Part shown: one piece after another, positions 7,819 through 16,436 of the stretch
Layout: each line of letters begins with the position of its first letter
Position numbering within the stretch: position 1 is the stretch's first letter
Translations under genes and position numbers: made by a program
Notes under the pieces: model-generated
Databases searched by the model: none
Seen by the model: the letters and a program-made list of their open reading frames with translations, nothing else
Told to the model about the DNA's origin: nothing
From: Terrimonas_A sp051954695
Lineage (GTDB): Bacteria; Bacteroidota; Bacteroidia; Chitinophagales; Chitinophagaceae
Direction of reading: 5' to 3'
NCBI GenBank assembly: GCA_051954695.1
Contig: JBQCHL010000007.1
Span: 62,001 to 126,000 of the forward strand
Length of the DNA: 64,000 nucleotides

Positions 7819-7893
7819 AGCGGATTGTACTTAATCATATCACCCCTGGGGCTTCCAGAGCCTACGTTCACTGAGATAGTATCTCATTACTTC
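7754..7893 (+). promoter_or_regulatory. Candidate transcription attenuator before thrA
   Basis: Three hairpins are visible: TTGCAAC/GTTGCAA (7754-7774) inside the leader frame; ACAATCCGC/GCGGATTGT (7807-7828) spanning the leader stop; and the palindrome TGAGATAGTATCTCA (7871-7885) followed by TTACTTCATTTT. The last could be a weak terminator. A GC-rich stem with a long U-tract is absent, so the exact mechanism is inferred from the leader peptide and these nested stems. Confidence 0.42.
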
Positions 7894-7915
7894 ATTTTAA
7901 ACATACAATAAGGAT

Positions 7916-10357
7916 ATGCAGGTTTTAAAGTTTGGCGGCACTTCCGTGGCCAATGCCGAAAATATCAGGAAAGTAGTCGGCATTGTGACTGATGCAGATA
8001 AAAAAGATAAAACAATCATTATCGTATCTGCACTGGGTGGCGTTACAGATCTTCTGCTTTCTGCCTCTTCTCTGGCAGCAGATGGTGATGAATCATACAA
8101 AGAGAAACTGGCTGTAGTGGAACAACGCCACCTTGAAGCAGTAAAACAATTAATACCAGTTGCACAACAAAGCCAGTTATTAAGCCTGGTAAAAAAGAGC
8201 TGCAATGAAATTGAAGATATCTGTAGCGGCATTTTTTTATTAAGGGAACTGACCCCTCGTTCAAAAGACCGTATCGGCAGTTATGGAGAATGGCTTTCTT
8301 CACGCATCATTGCAGCCACTATTCAATCAATGGGTGTTGATGTATTATGGAAAGACAGCCGCGAACTGATCGTTACCAATTCCAATTTCACTGCTGCAGA
8401 AGTTGATTTTGTAACAACCGCAGAAAATATCCGGCAGTTCTTTGCTTCAGCCGGCCACCATTTATTTCTGCTCCCCGGATTTATTGCTGCAGATAAAAAA
8501 GGTATCACCACCACACTTGGCAGAGGCGGTTCAGATTATACAGCCGCCATACTCGCCGCTGCCCTCAATGCTTCCAATCTTGAAATATGGACTGACGTAA
8601 GCGGTATGATGACGGCCGATCCCCGCCTCACAGGCAATGCACGCATCATTCCACATATCTCTTACCAGGAAGCAATGGAGTTGTCCCATTTCGGCGCCAA
8701 AGTAATTTATCCTCCTACTATTCAACCGGTGATGAGCAAGGGTATCCCGGTAAGGATCAAGAACACATTTGCTCCTCAGGATGAAGGCACGTTGATCGAA
8801 TCCGTTGCTACCCGCAATGGCAATATCGTACGCGGCATATCCAGTATCAATAATATTGCACTGCTGAGCCTTGAAGGCAGTGGCATGATCGGCATCCCCG
8901 GTTTTTCGAAACGTTTATTTGAAGCACTCAGCAATGAACGGATCAATGTGATCCTGATCACTCAAAGTTCTTCAGAACATTCCATCTGCGTGGCAGTAGA
9001 TGCAAGTGCTGCTCTTGCAGCCAAGCAAGTGGTGGACGCTGCTTTTTCAAACGAGATCACTTTGCAAAAAGTAGAGCCATTGGCTATTGAAAATGGATTA
9101 TCCATTGTTGCATTGGTAGGTGAGAACATGAAAAGCCATCCGGGTATCAGTGGCCGCATGTTCAGCGCAATGGGAAAGAATGGAGTGAATATCCGGGCTA
9201 TTGCACAAGGCTCTTCGGAAAAAAACATCTCTGCAGTTATTTCCACCAAGGATGTCCGCAAAGCGATCAACGTGCTTCATGAAGAATTTTTTGAAACGAC
9301 CTATAAACAAGTCAATCTATTTATTGCCGGCACTGGTAATGTAGGAGCAAAATTATTAGGTCAGTTGCACCAGCAAAGGCAATTTCTGCAGGAGCAAATG
9401 AAATTGCAGGTAAGGGTGATCGGCATTTCCAACAGCCGCAAAATGCTGATGCGTGAAGAAGGCATTGATATGGCAGAATGGAAAAAAGCGCTGGATGAAG
9501 GAGAACCCGCCAGCCTTGAAACTTTTGTGGAAGGCATTATTGCCCGCAACCTGCGTAATTCCATTTTTGTGGATGTAACTGCTGATGATAAAGTAGCCGG
9601 CATCTATGACAAGTTATTACAGAAAAGTATTTCAGTAGTAGCCTGCAATAAGATCGCTGCTTCTTCTGCTTATGTGCATTATCAAAAACTAAAAAGCCTT
9701 GCGAGAGGATTCAATTGCCAGTTTTTGTTTGAGACAAATGTAGGTGCAGGCCTTCCTATCATCGGCACGTTGAATGATCTGCTTAGAAGCGGCGACCGGG
9801 TACACCGTATTGATGCCGTGCTAAGTGGTACGCTCAATTTTGTTTTCAATAATTATGACGGCAGCCGTCCTTTCGCAGATGTAGTAAAACAGGCACAGGA
9901 TGAAGGCTACACAGAGCCTGATCCCCGTCTTGATCTCAGCGGCACCGATGTAATGCGCAAGATCATGATACTTGCCCGCGAAACAGGAGAGGAAATAGAA
10001 ATGGACCAGATCGCCAACAACAGTTTTATGCCTGCATCCTGCATGCAGGGATCAGTAAGCGATTTTTATGCAGCTATGGCCAAAGAAGAAAACCACTTCC
10101 GCAATTTATATGATCAGGCAAGTAAAGCGGGATGCAAATTGAAGTTTGTAGCTTCTTACAATAACGGGAATGCTTCAGTAGGTCTGCAGCATATCGATCC
10201 TGCTCATAATCTTTATCACCTTTATGGAAAAGACAATATCGTATTGTTCTATACTGACCGGTATGCAGAGCAACCAATGGTGGTGAAGGGAGCAGGTGCC
10301 GGAGCTGAAGTAACGGCAAGTGGTGTATTTGCAGATATATTACGAGCGTGTAAATGA
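7916..10357 (+). CDS. thrA: Bifunctional aspartokinase / homoserine dehydrogenase I
   Basis: 813 residues, matching the usual length of fused ThrA. The N-terminal aspartokinase starts with VLKFGGTSVAN. Two ACT regulatory domains follow in the middle (about 310-455), where threonine feedback inhibition acts. Homoserine dehydrogenase begins near 466 with the NAD(P) loop FIAGTGNVGAKLL and includes DAVLSGTLNFVFNN. It catalyses the first and third steps from aspartate to homoserine. It is first in a thrA-thrB-thrC cluster, with thrB starting 25 nt later, behind the putative Thr/Ile leader. Confidence 0.95.
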   Translation: MQVLKFGGTSVANAENIRKVVGIVTDADKKDKTIIIVSALGGVTDLLLSASSLAADGDESYKEKLAVVEQRHLEAVKQLIPVAQQSQLLSLVKKSCNEIEDICSGIFLLRELTPRSKDRIGSYGEWLSSRIIAATIQSMGVDVLWKDSRELIVTNSNFTAAEVDFVTTAENIRQFFASAGHHLFLLPGFIAADKKGITTTLGRGGSDYTAAILAAALNASNLEIWTDVSGMMTADPRLTGNARIIPHISYQEAMELSHFGAKVIYPPTIQPVMSKGIPVRIKNTFAPQDEGTLIESVATRNGNIVRGISSINNIALLSLEGSGMIGIPGFSKRLFEALSNERINVILITQSSSEHSICVAVDASAALAAKQVVDAAFSNEITLQKVEPLAIENGLSIVALVGENMKSHPGISGRMFSAMGKNGVNIRAIAQGSSEKNISAVISTKDVRKAINVLHEEFFETTYKQVNLFIAGTGNVGAKLLGQLHQQRQFLQEQMKLQVRVIGISNSRKMLMREEGIDMAEWKKALDEGEPASLETFVEGIIARNLRNSIFVDVTADDKVAGIYDKLLQKSISVVACNKIAASSAYVHYQKLKSLARGFNCQFLFETNVGAGLPIIGTLNDLLRSGDRVHRIDAVLSGTLNFVFNNYDGSRPFADVVKQAQDEGYTEPDPRLDLSGTDVMRKIMILARETGEEIEMDQIANNSFMPASCMQGSVSDFYAAMAKEENHFRNLYDQASKAGCKLKFVASYNNGNASVGLQHIDPAHNLYHLYGKDNIVLFYTDRYAEQPMVVKGAGAGAEVTASGVFADILRACK

Positions 10358-10382
10358 GTATAAAATTTAAAGACAAAGTAAA

Positions 10383-11300
10383 ATGCGCAAAATAAAAGTA
10401 TACGCTCCAGGTACAGTGGCTAATCTCGTCTGCGGATTCGATATCCTCGGACTGGCATTGAATGAGCCATGTGATATTATGGAAGTAACACTGTTGGATG
10501 AGCCAAAAGTGATCATTCATAACAGAGATGAATTTGGTTTGCCTACCGATCCGGAAAAAAATGTGGCAGGTGTTGTATTCCTCTCTGTGATGGAGAAAGT
10601 GGGTGGCAATACAGGCTTTGAAGTGACAATTGAAAAACACATTAAACCAGGCAGTGGTATCGGGTCAAGTGCTGCCAGCGCGGCAGGGGCGGCTGTAGCA
10701 GCTAACCATTTATTGGGAAATATTTTCAATACAGATGAGCTGATACAGTTTGCCATGAATGGTGAAAAACTGGCTTCAGGTGTAAAGCATGCTGACAATA
10801 TTGCTCCTTGCATACTCGGTGGTGTAAGCCTGATACGTTCCATCCATCCGCTGGATATTATTTCCATACCATCACCTGATCTGCATGTAACAGTTGTTCA
10901 TCCACAGATAGAAGTAAGGACCTCTGACGCGCGACAAATATTAAGGAAGCAGGTATTACTGAAAGATGCCATTCGCCAATGGGGAAATATTGCAGGACTT
11001 GTAGCAGGTTTATTAAAGAATGATCTCGATCTCATTGGGCGCTCCCTCGAAGATGTGATCATTGAACCTGTGCGCAGTATCCTGATCCCTGGCTTTGATG
11101 AAGTAAAAGCCAGTTGTAAAAAAGCAGGTGCATTGGGTGGCGGCATCTCCGGCTCGGGGCCTTCTATTTTTATGCTTAGCAAAAATGAAACAACAGCCCG
11201 TGCGGTGGAAGCAGCGATGAAAGAGGTGTATGAAAAATTGGACATTGCGTATTACACTTACGTAACAACTATCAATAAAAAAGGAGTTTCTGTTGAATAG
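10383..11300 (+). CDS. thrB: Homoserine kinase
   Basis: 305 residues of the GHMP kinase superfamily. The ATP-binding motif PGSGIGSSAASAAGAA lies at about 96-111, and GALGGGISGSGPSIF near 245 is the conserved C-terminal GHMP loop. It phosphorylates homoserine to O-phosphohomoserine for ThrC. It follows thrA by 25 nt and is surely cotranscribed. A perfect 32-bp inverted repeat separates it from thrC. Confidence 0.95.
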   Translation: MRKIKVYAPGTVANLVCGFDILGLALNEPCDIMEVTLLDEPKVIIHNRDEFGLPTDPEKNVAGVVFLSVMEKVGGNTGFEVTIEKHIKPGSGIGSSAASAAGAAVAANHLLGNIFNTDELIQFAMNGEKLASGVKHADNIAPCILGGVSLIRSIHPLDIISIPSPDLHVTVVHPQIEVRTSDARQILRKQVLLKDAIRQWGNIAGLVAGLLKNDLDLIGRSLEDVIIEPVRSILIPGFDEVKASCKKAGALGGGISGSGPSIFMLSKNETTARAVEAAMKEVYEKLDIAYYTYVTTINKKGVSVE

Positions 11301-11321
11301 TGATCCGGCTTCATCGCCGGG

Positions 11322-11405
11322 TTTATCCCACCAAGACAACAAAGAACACAAAGTATGTATGTTATAGAAATTCCTTTGTGTTCTTTGTTGTCTTGGTGGG
11401 ATAAA
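11322..11405. repeat. Perfect 32-bp inverted repeat between thrB and thrC
   Basis: Arms 11322-11353 and 11374-11405 are exact reverse complements around a 20-nt loop. The arm core reads CCACCAAGACAACAAAGAACACAAAG; on the other strand this is the CTTTGTGTTCTTTGTTGTCTTGGTGG type of sequence that often recurs between genes in this phylum. It lies inside an operon, so it may tune the relative levels of thrB and thrC. Confidence 0.85.
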
Positions 11406-11467
11406 AAACCAAAATCGAACCTGCCTCCATTGAAAAGCCAACAATTACCAATCGTTAAATTTTAATT

Positions 11468-12763
11468 TTGAAATACTATAGCACCAACCAACAATCGCCC
11501 CTCGTTGATTTTAAAGAAGCTACGATACAGGGGCAGGCGCCTGATAAAGGATTATATTTTCCTGAAAGCATTCCGCAGGTCGATAAAGATCTGCTGGAAA
11601 ACATTCTGAACATTTCCAATGAAGAAATTGCTTTCCGTGTAATAAAACCTTATGCAGGCAACAGCATACCGGATGAAAAGCTTTTATCCATTGTAAAGGA
11701 AACATTAAGTTTTCCCATCCCTATGGTGAAAATAACAGATTCCATCTCTTCCCTCGAGTTGTTTCATGGCCCAACACTGGCATTTAAAGATATCGGCGCA
11801 AGATTCATGAGCCGCTGCCTGGGTTATTTCCTTTCCGGTGAATCAAAAAAAGTGACCGTGCTGGTAGCTACTTCAGGTGATACCGGGGGAGCTGTAGCCA
11901 ATGGCTTTCTCGATGTGGAAGGAGTGGAGGTGGTGATCCTTTATCCATCAGGAAAAGTAAGCCCTGTGCAGGAAAAACAATTGACCACACTGGGCCGCAA
12001 TATCAAGGCACTGGAAGTAGAAGGAAGTTTTGATGACTGCCAGCAATTGGTGAAGCAGGCATTTGCCGACCAGGACCTGCGCAGCCAGGTATTCCTTACT
12101 TCTGCCAATTCAATCAACGTAGCAAGATGGCTGCCGCAGCAGTTCTATTATTTTCTTGCCTGGAAGCAATGGGAAAATAAAAACAATCCACCTGTGATAT
12201 CTGTGCCCAGTGGCAATTTCGGTAATATCTGTGCAGGCATTTTAGCAAACGCGTCAGGTTTGCCTGCTGCTCATTTCATAGCAGCCTGCAATGCCAATGA
12301 TATTGTGACAGAATATCTTCAAACAGGGCAGTATCAGCCAAGACCTGCAGTGCCCACCCTGAGCAATGCGATGGATGTAGGCAATCCCAGCAATTTCGTC
12401 CGTATCCTGGAGATATTCCACCATCAGTTTCCCGAACTGAAGTCCCGCTTATCTTCCTACCGCATTTCCGATGCTGAAACAGTTGACGCCATCAGCAATA
12501 TATATCGGCAATTCAACTATACTGCAGATCCTCATGGTGCTGTCGGGTTCCTTTCTCTTCAGCGATATCTTGCTGAGCATCCGGGGCAGAAGGGTTATTT
12601 CCTGGAAACTGCACATCCTGTAAAATTCCCGGCCGCAGTGGAGCTGGCTACCGGTAAACCAGTGACCCTGCCGGCATCCCTGCAATCATTAATGAAAGAA
12701 AAAAAGAAAAGCCTTTTCATGAAGCCTGATTACGATCATCTGCGGACGATTTTAAGATCATGA
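11468..12763 (+). CDS. thrC: Threonine synthase
   Basis: 431 residues. A PLP-dependent enzyme that turns O-phosphohomoserine into threonine and phosphate. The PLP lysine is K107 in GPTLAFKDIG and the phosphate-binding loop reads TSGDTGGAVANG (about 138-149). The N-terminus MKYYSTNQQS matches the family, so TTG at 11468 is taken as the start; no ATG gives this N-terminus. The TTG sits inside TAATTTTG, which also resembles a -7 box, but no -33 element is spaced correctly. It is the third gene of the thr cluster, 167 nt after thrB. Confidence 0.94.
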   Translation: MKYYSTNQQSPLVDFKEATIQGQAPDKGLYFPESIPQVDKDLLENILNISNEEIAFRVIKPYAGNSIPDEKLLSIVKETLSFPIPMVKITDSISSLELFHGPTLAFKDIGARFMSRCLGYFLSGESKKVTVLVATSGDTGGAVANGFLDVEGVEVVILYPSGKVSPVQEKQLTTLGRNIKALEVEGSFDDCQQLVKQAFADQDLRSQVFLTSANSINVARWLPQQFYYFLAWKQWENKNNPPVISVPSGNFGNICAGILANASGLPAAHFIAACNANDIVTEYLQTGQYQPRPAVPTLSNAMDVGNPSNFVRILEIFHHQFPELKSRLSSYRISDAETVDAISNIYRQFNYTADPHGAVGFLSLQRYLAEHPGQKGYFLETAHPVKFPAAVELATGKPVTLPASLQSLMKEKKKSLFMKPDYDHLRTILRS

Positions 12764-12766
12764 TCT

Positions 12767-12795
12767 TATCTTTGCAGCAGGAAATTTTCCTGCTG
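12767..12795 (+). promoter_or_regulatory. -7 box followed by a hairpin just before the start codon
   Basis: TATCTTTG (12767-12774) matches the TAnnTTTG consensus. It is directly followed by the near-perfect palindrome CAGCAGGAAATTTTCCTGCTG (12775-12795), ending 4 nt before the ATG at 12800. If the promoter is real, the whole leader is a hairpin. Alternatively the palindrome ends the thrC transcript, though it has no U-tract. Confidence 0.42.
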
Positions 12796-12799
12796 ATCT

Positions 12800-13363
12800 A
12801 TGCATGATATTGAACCTTTCTATAACTGGCGTCATATCTACGTAAGTGAAGAAGATATGAGATCTCCTTTCTATGGAAGGGACTATTCCGAATTTGAGTT
12901 TACCCAGGCTGTTTACAACTATTATATCCATCCGCAGTGGGACGAATTTGGCAGCCGTACGCTTTACCTGAAAGTGCTGATGGCCGATTATGAAGAAGGA
13001 TATGCCGTGATCGAGTTGATAGGAGAGTGGAACGACGCGATCGAGAATGATATGATGACCCTGAAAAGGGAAGTGCTGGAAAAATTTATGTATGAAGGGA
13101 TATATAAATTCATCCTTATTGCCGAAAATGTATTGAATTTCCATAGCAGCGACCCCGAATATTACGAGGAATTGCATGAAGAGGTAACTGACGAGAATGG
13201 CTGGGTCGTTTGCCTCAATATGCCGGAACAAACGCAATACGATTTCCGGAAAGCCAGGCTGAACAGGTATATCGAATTGATGGAACTGGACAACTGGCGT
13301 GTATACAAACCTTTTCATTTGTTCAAAAAAATTGATGCTGAGCAATTGTCGCGTCTGGAATGA
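12800..13363 (+). CDS. Conserved hypothetical soluble protein
   Basis: 187 residues, acidic and rich in Tyr, Glu, Trp and Phe, with no signal peptide, membrane segment or catalytic motif that I recognise. It looks like a conserved cytosolic protein of Bacteroidota (motifs FYNWRHIYVSEEDMRSPF near the start and VYKPFHLFKKID near the end). ATG at 12800 follows a -7-like box and hairpin. The next gene, sdhC, has its own promoter candidate, so no functional link to succinate dehydrogenase is implied. Confidence 0.68.
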   Translation: MHDIEPFYNWRHIYVSEEDMRSPFYGRDYSEFEFTQAVYNYYIHPQWDEFGSRTLYLKVLMADYEEGYAVIELIGEWNDAIENDMMTLKREVLEKFMYEGIYKFILIAENVLNFHSSDPEYYEELHEEVTDENGWVVCLNMPEQTQYDFRKARLNRYIELMELDNWRVYKPFHLFKKIDAEQLSRLE

Positions 13364-13462
13364 TTTTTTACGAAATCGTTGTCGTAAAGGAGGATTGAAA
13401 GAAAAATTCCCCCGTATTTCCACCTTTGTAAAAGTTTTTGTCATTCTTTCGTCATCCGATGC

Positions 13463-13470
13463 TAAATTTG
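13463..13470 (+). promoter_or_regulatory. Promoter -7 box for the sdh operon
   Basis: TAAATTTG matches TAnnTTTG exactly. A TTTTTG lies 22 nt upstream (13435-13440), slightly wide for the -33 element. The resulting leader to sdhC would be about 125 nt. Confidence 0.45.
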
Positions 13471-13502
13471 CAAAAATTTAATCACCATCACTTTGTTTGC
13501 GT

Positions 13503-13559
13503 ATGAGTCGCCCTTATCAAAATATCCACTATCCTGAAGTAAAAGCAGGCAGGTTTTGA
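13503..13559 (+). CDS. Possible 18-aa upstream ORF in the sdh leader
   Basis: An ATG-initiated frame of 18 codons (MSRPYQNIHYPEVKAGRF) lies in the leader between the promoter candidate and sdhC. Its composition shows no amino-acid bias like that of an attenuator peptide. It may be chance; only conservation in relatives would support it. Confidence 0.2.
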   Translation: MSRPYQNIHYPEVKAGRF

Positions 13560-13604
13560 TAGCGATAGACCCATCAGCGACGGATTAAATAAAAGAATAT
13601 ACTG

Positions 13605-14288
13605 ATGAAATGGTCTGATTTCTTCACATCTTCTGTCGGAAAGAAACTCATAATGAGTTTATCCGGTTTGTTCCTGATTGCATTTCTAGTGGTTCACGTC
13701 GGTCTGAATGCCTGTATCTGGGCAATGGACGATGGAGTTATGTTCAATAAAGCCGCCCATTTCATGGGAGCGAACGTTGTGCCACGGGTATTGGAGATCG
13801 GCTTATTTGCCGGTTTTCTTCTTCATATTATCCAGGGCCTTGTACTGGAATTCCAGAACCGCTCCAACAGGAAAAAAGGTTATGCAGTAAAAATGGGTAG
13901 CAAAGGCTCTGCCTGGTACAGGAAATCCATGGGCCTGCTCGGTACGCTGATTCTCCTGTTCCTGATCATGCATATTTCCCATTTCTGGGTGCCTTCGCGG
14001 ATCACCGGCCTGGAAGAAACCTATATTGACGGAAAAGAGTATCATGACCTGTTTGGACGCATGGCTGCTGTTTTCACAGATAATATCGGCATCGTTATAC
14101 TGTATGTGCTGGGTTGTATTTCCCTTGCCTGGCACCTTGTGCATGGTTTCCAGAGCGCATTCCGTACGCTTGGTTTGACCAATCATAAATATATCAGACT
14201 GATCAATGGCCTGGGAATTGGTTTTTCCATCATTGTTCCGCTGGCGTTTGCCCTGATGCCCATCAGTTTTTACATGGGCTGGGTATAA
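13605..14288 (+). CDS. sdhC: Succinate dehydrogenase cytochrome b558 subunit
   Basis: 227 residues with five predicted membrane helices, the single large membrane anchor of Bacteroidota-type complex II. The first helix starts at about 17 (LIMSLSGLFLIAFLVVHVG). Histidines in helices, such as those in VVHVGLN, LLHIIQG, MHISHFW and WHLVHGF, are candidate heme ligands. It anchors SdhAB and passes electrons to menaquinone. It is the first gene of sdhCAB and lies 71 nt before sdhA. Confidence 0.92.
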   Translation: MKWSDFFTSSVGKKLIMSLSGLFLIAFLVVHVGLNACIWAMDDGVMFNKAAHFMGANVVPRVLEIGLFAGFLLHIIQGLVLEFQNRSNRKKGYAVKMGSKGSAWYRKSMGLLGTLILLFLIMHISHFWVPSRITGLEETYIDGKEYHDLFGRMAAVFTDNIGIVILYVLGCISLAWHLVHGFQSAFRTLGLTNHKYIRLINGLGIGFSIIVPLAFALMPISFYMGWV

Positions 14289-14359
14289 GAAATGGCAATC
14301 ATGCCATTCAAGTTAAATTGAAATCATTCTAATCATACTAATAAGAGAAACCCTCGGTT

Positions 14360-16336
14360 ATGTTAGATTCAAAAATTCCTGCAGGAAAACTGGAAGATAA
14401 ATGGACAGATTATAAAGGTCATTGCAAGCTGGTCAACCCTGCCAATAAAAGAAAGCTGGAGATCATTGTAGTAGGAACTGGCCTGGCCGGTGCTTCTGCA
14501 GCCGCTTCTCTCGGCGAGCTGGGTTACCGCGTAAAAGCATTTTGCTTCCAGGATTCACCCCGCCGTGCACACTCAATTGCAGCACAGGGTGGCATCAACG
14601 CAGCCAAGAATTACCAGAATGATGGCGACTCCGTTTTCCGTTTGTTCTACGATACTATTAAAGGTGGCGACTACCGTGCGCGTGAAGCGAACGTACATCG
14701 CCTTGCTGAAGTAAGTGTAAATATCATTGACCAGTGCGTGGCGCAGGGTGTTCCCTTTGCACGTGAATATGGTGGCCTGTTGAACAACCGCTCTTTCGGC
14801 GGCACACAGGTTAAAAGAACTTTTTATGCGGCCGGCCAAACAGGCCAGCAATTGCTGATCGGTGCTTACCAGGCCCTGGAACGCCAGGTGGCTTTGGGCA
14901 GTGTTCAAATGTTCAGCCGTCACGAAATGCTTGATGTGGTAATGATCGATGGTAAAGCAAGGGGGATTATCGCCCGCGATCTTATCAGCGGAAAAGTTGA
15001 AAGGCATTTTGGTCATGCTGTACTGCTTTGTACAGGTGGCTATGGCAACGTGTTCTATCTTTCCACCAATGCCATGGGCAGTAATGTTACCGCCGCATGG
15101 AAAGCACATAAAAGAGGAGCCTATTTCGGCAATCCCTGTTTTACCCAAATTCACCCTACCTGTATTCCTGTAACCGGCGATCATCAGAGCAAGCTCACGC
15201 TGATGTCCGAATCATTACGGAATGACGGACGCATCTGGGTACCCAAAAAGCAAAATGATCCGCGTAAGGCCAACGATATTCCGGAAGAAGAAAGGGATTA
15301 TTATCTTGAAAGAAGATACCCTGCATTCGGTAACCTCGTTCCGCGCGATGTGGCTTCAAGGGCTGCCAAAGAAAGATGCGATGCAGGTTATGGAGTAGGC
15401 ACTACCAAACAAGCGGTTTATCTCGATTTCAGGTATAATCTCATCAATAAATACGGAAGGGCAGAAGCCAGCAAGCATGGTATCGAAAACCCTGACCTGG
15501 AAACACTGGTACGCCTGGGCAAGGAAGTGGTGAAAGAAGAATATGGCAACCTGTTCGACATGTACGAAAAGATCACCGGTGAAAACCCTTATGAAGTACC
15601 GATGCGGATTTATCCTGCGGTGCACTACACCATGGGTGGCCTTTGGGTGGATTATGAACTGATGACAAATATCCCCGGTCTTTATGCATTAGGTGAGGCT
15701 AATTTCAGTGATCACGGCGCCAACCGCCTCGGTGCTTCTGCATTGATGCAGGGCCTGGCCGATGGATACTTTGTAATTCCCTACACTATCGGTAATTACC
15801 TGGCAGACGAGATCGCTACCAAACCTATTCCAACCACACACGAGGCTTTTGAAAAAGCAGAAGCCGGCGTAACGGAAAGGATAAATAAACTGATAAGCAT
15901 TAAAGGATCACAATCCGTAGAAAGTTTCCACAAACGCCTCGGTAAGATCATGTGGGAGAAATGCGGAATGGCACGTAATGCAAAAGGACTGACAGAAGCG
16001 ATCAGTGAAATACAACAACTGAAAAAAGAATTCTGGAGCGATGTACGCATCCCCGGTGGTGCTGAAGAAATGAATACTGAGCTGGACAAAGCCGGCAGGG
16101 TAGCGGATTTCATTGAGCTGGGTGAGCTGATGTGTAAAGACGCACTAGAGAGGAATGAAAGCTGCGGCGGTCACTTCCGGGAAGAAAGTCAGACAGAAGA
16201 TGGAGAAGCCCTGCGTCATGACGACCAGTATATGTATGTGGCAGCATGGGAATTAAAAGGAGAAAGCAACTGGCAATTACATAAAGAAGAGCTGAAGTAC
16301 GACGTGATCAAACCTACGCAGCGCAATTATAAATAA
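14360..16336 (+). CDS. sdhA: Succinate dehydrogenase / fumarate reductase flavoprotein
   Basis: 658 residues. The FAD dinucleotide loop is VVGTGLAGASAAA (37-49). H71 in RAHSIAAQGG is the histidine that covalently holds FAD. The catalytic segment is followed by the late FAD motif ALGEANFSDHGANRLGASAL near 455. It oxidises succinate at the cytosolic face of the membrane. Length and the extended C-terminus fit the Bacteroidota/epsilon-type enzyme with a single cytochrome subunit. Confidence 0.95.
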   Translation: MLDSKIPAGKLEDKWTDYKGHCKLVNPANKRKLEIIVVGTGLAGASAAASLGELGYRVKAFCFQDSPRRAHSIAAQGGINAAKNYQNDGDSVFRLFYDTIKGGDYRAREANVHRLAEVSVNIIDQCVAQGVPFAREYGGLLNNRSFGGTQVKRTFYAAGQTGQQLLIGAYQALERQVALGSVQMFSRHEMLDVVMIDGKARGIIARDLISGKVERHFGHAVLLCTGGYGNVFYLSTNAMGSNVTAAWKAHKRGAYFGNPCFTQIHPTCIPVTGDHQSKLTLMSESLRNDGRIWVPKKQNDPRKANDIPEEERDYYLERRYPAFGNLVPRDVASRAAKERCDAGYGVGTTKQAVYLDFRYNLINKYGRAEASKHGIENPDLETLVRLGKEVVKEEYGNLFDMYEKITGENPYEVPMRIYPAVHYTMGGLWVDYELMTNIPGLYALGEANFSDHGANRLGASALMQGLADGYFVIPYTIGNYLADEIATKPIPTTHEAFEKAEAGVTERINKLISIKGSQSVESFHKRLGKIMWEKCGMARNAKGLTEAISEIQQLKKEFWSDVRIPGGAEEMNTELDKAGRVADFIELGELMCKDALERNESCGGHFREESQTEDGEALRHDDQYMYVAAWELKGESNWQLHKEELKYDVIKPTQRNYK

Positions 16337-16436
16337 GTTTAAAGGTTTAAAAGTTTAATGTTTTCCTGCAATAGCTGCTTAAAGCTTAAGTTTTTAAACT
16401 CAACTATTGAACCACTAACACAAAAGGTTTCACAAT
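16337..16436. repeat. GTTTAAAGGTTTAAA-type imperfect intergenic repeat
   Basis: The 100-nt gap between sdhA and sdhB holds AAGTTTAAAGGTTTAAAAGTTTAA and, further on, AAGCTTAAGTTTTTAAACT, which can partly pair. The same type of sequence occurs at 54272-54344. It does not separate transcripts obviously, as both flanking genes belong to one complex. Confidence 0.45.

Noticed and set aside
11429..11470. Promoter for thrC with TAATTTTG as -7 box
   Set aside because: The nearest TTG upstream is 30 nt away, too far, and the box overlaps the start codon needed for the conserved N-terminus.
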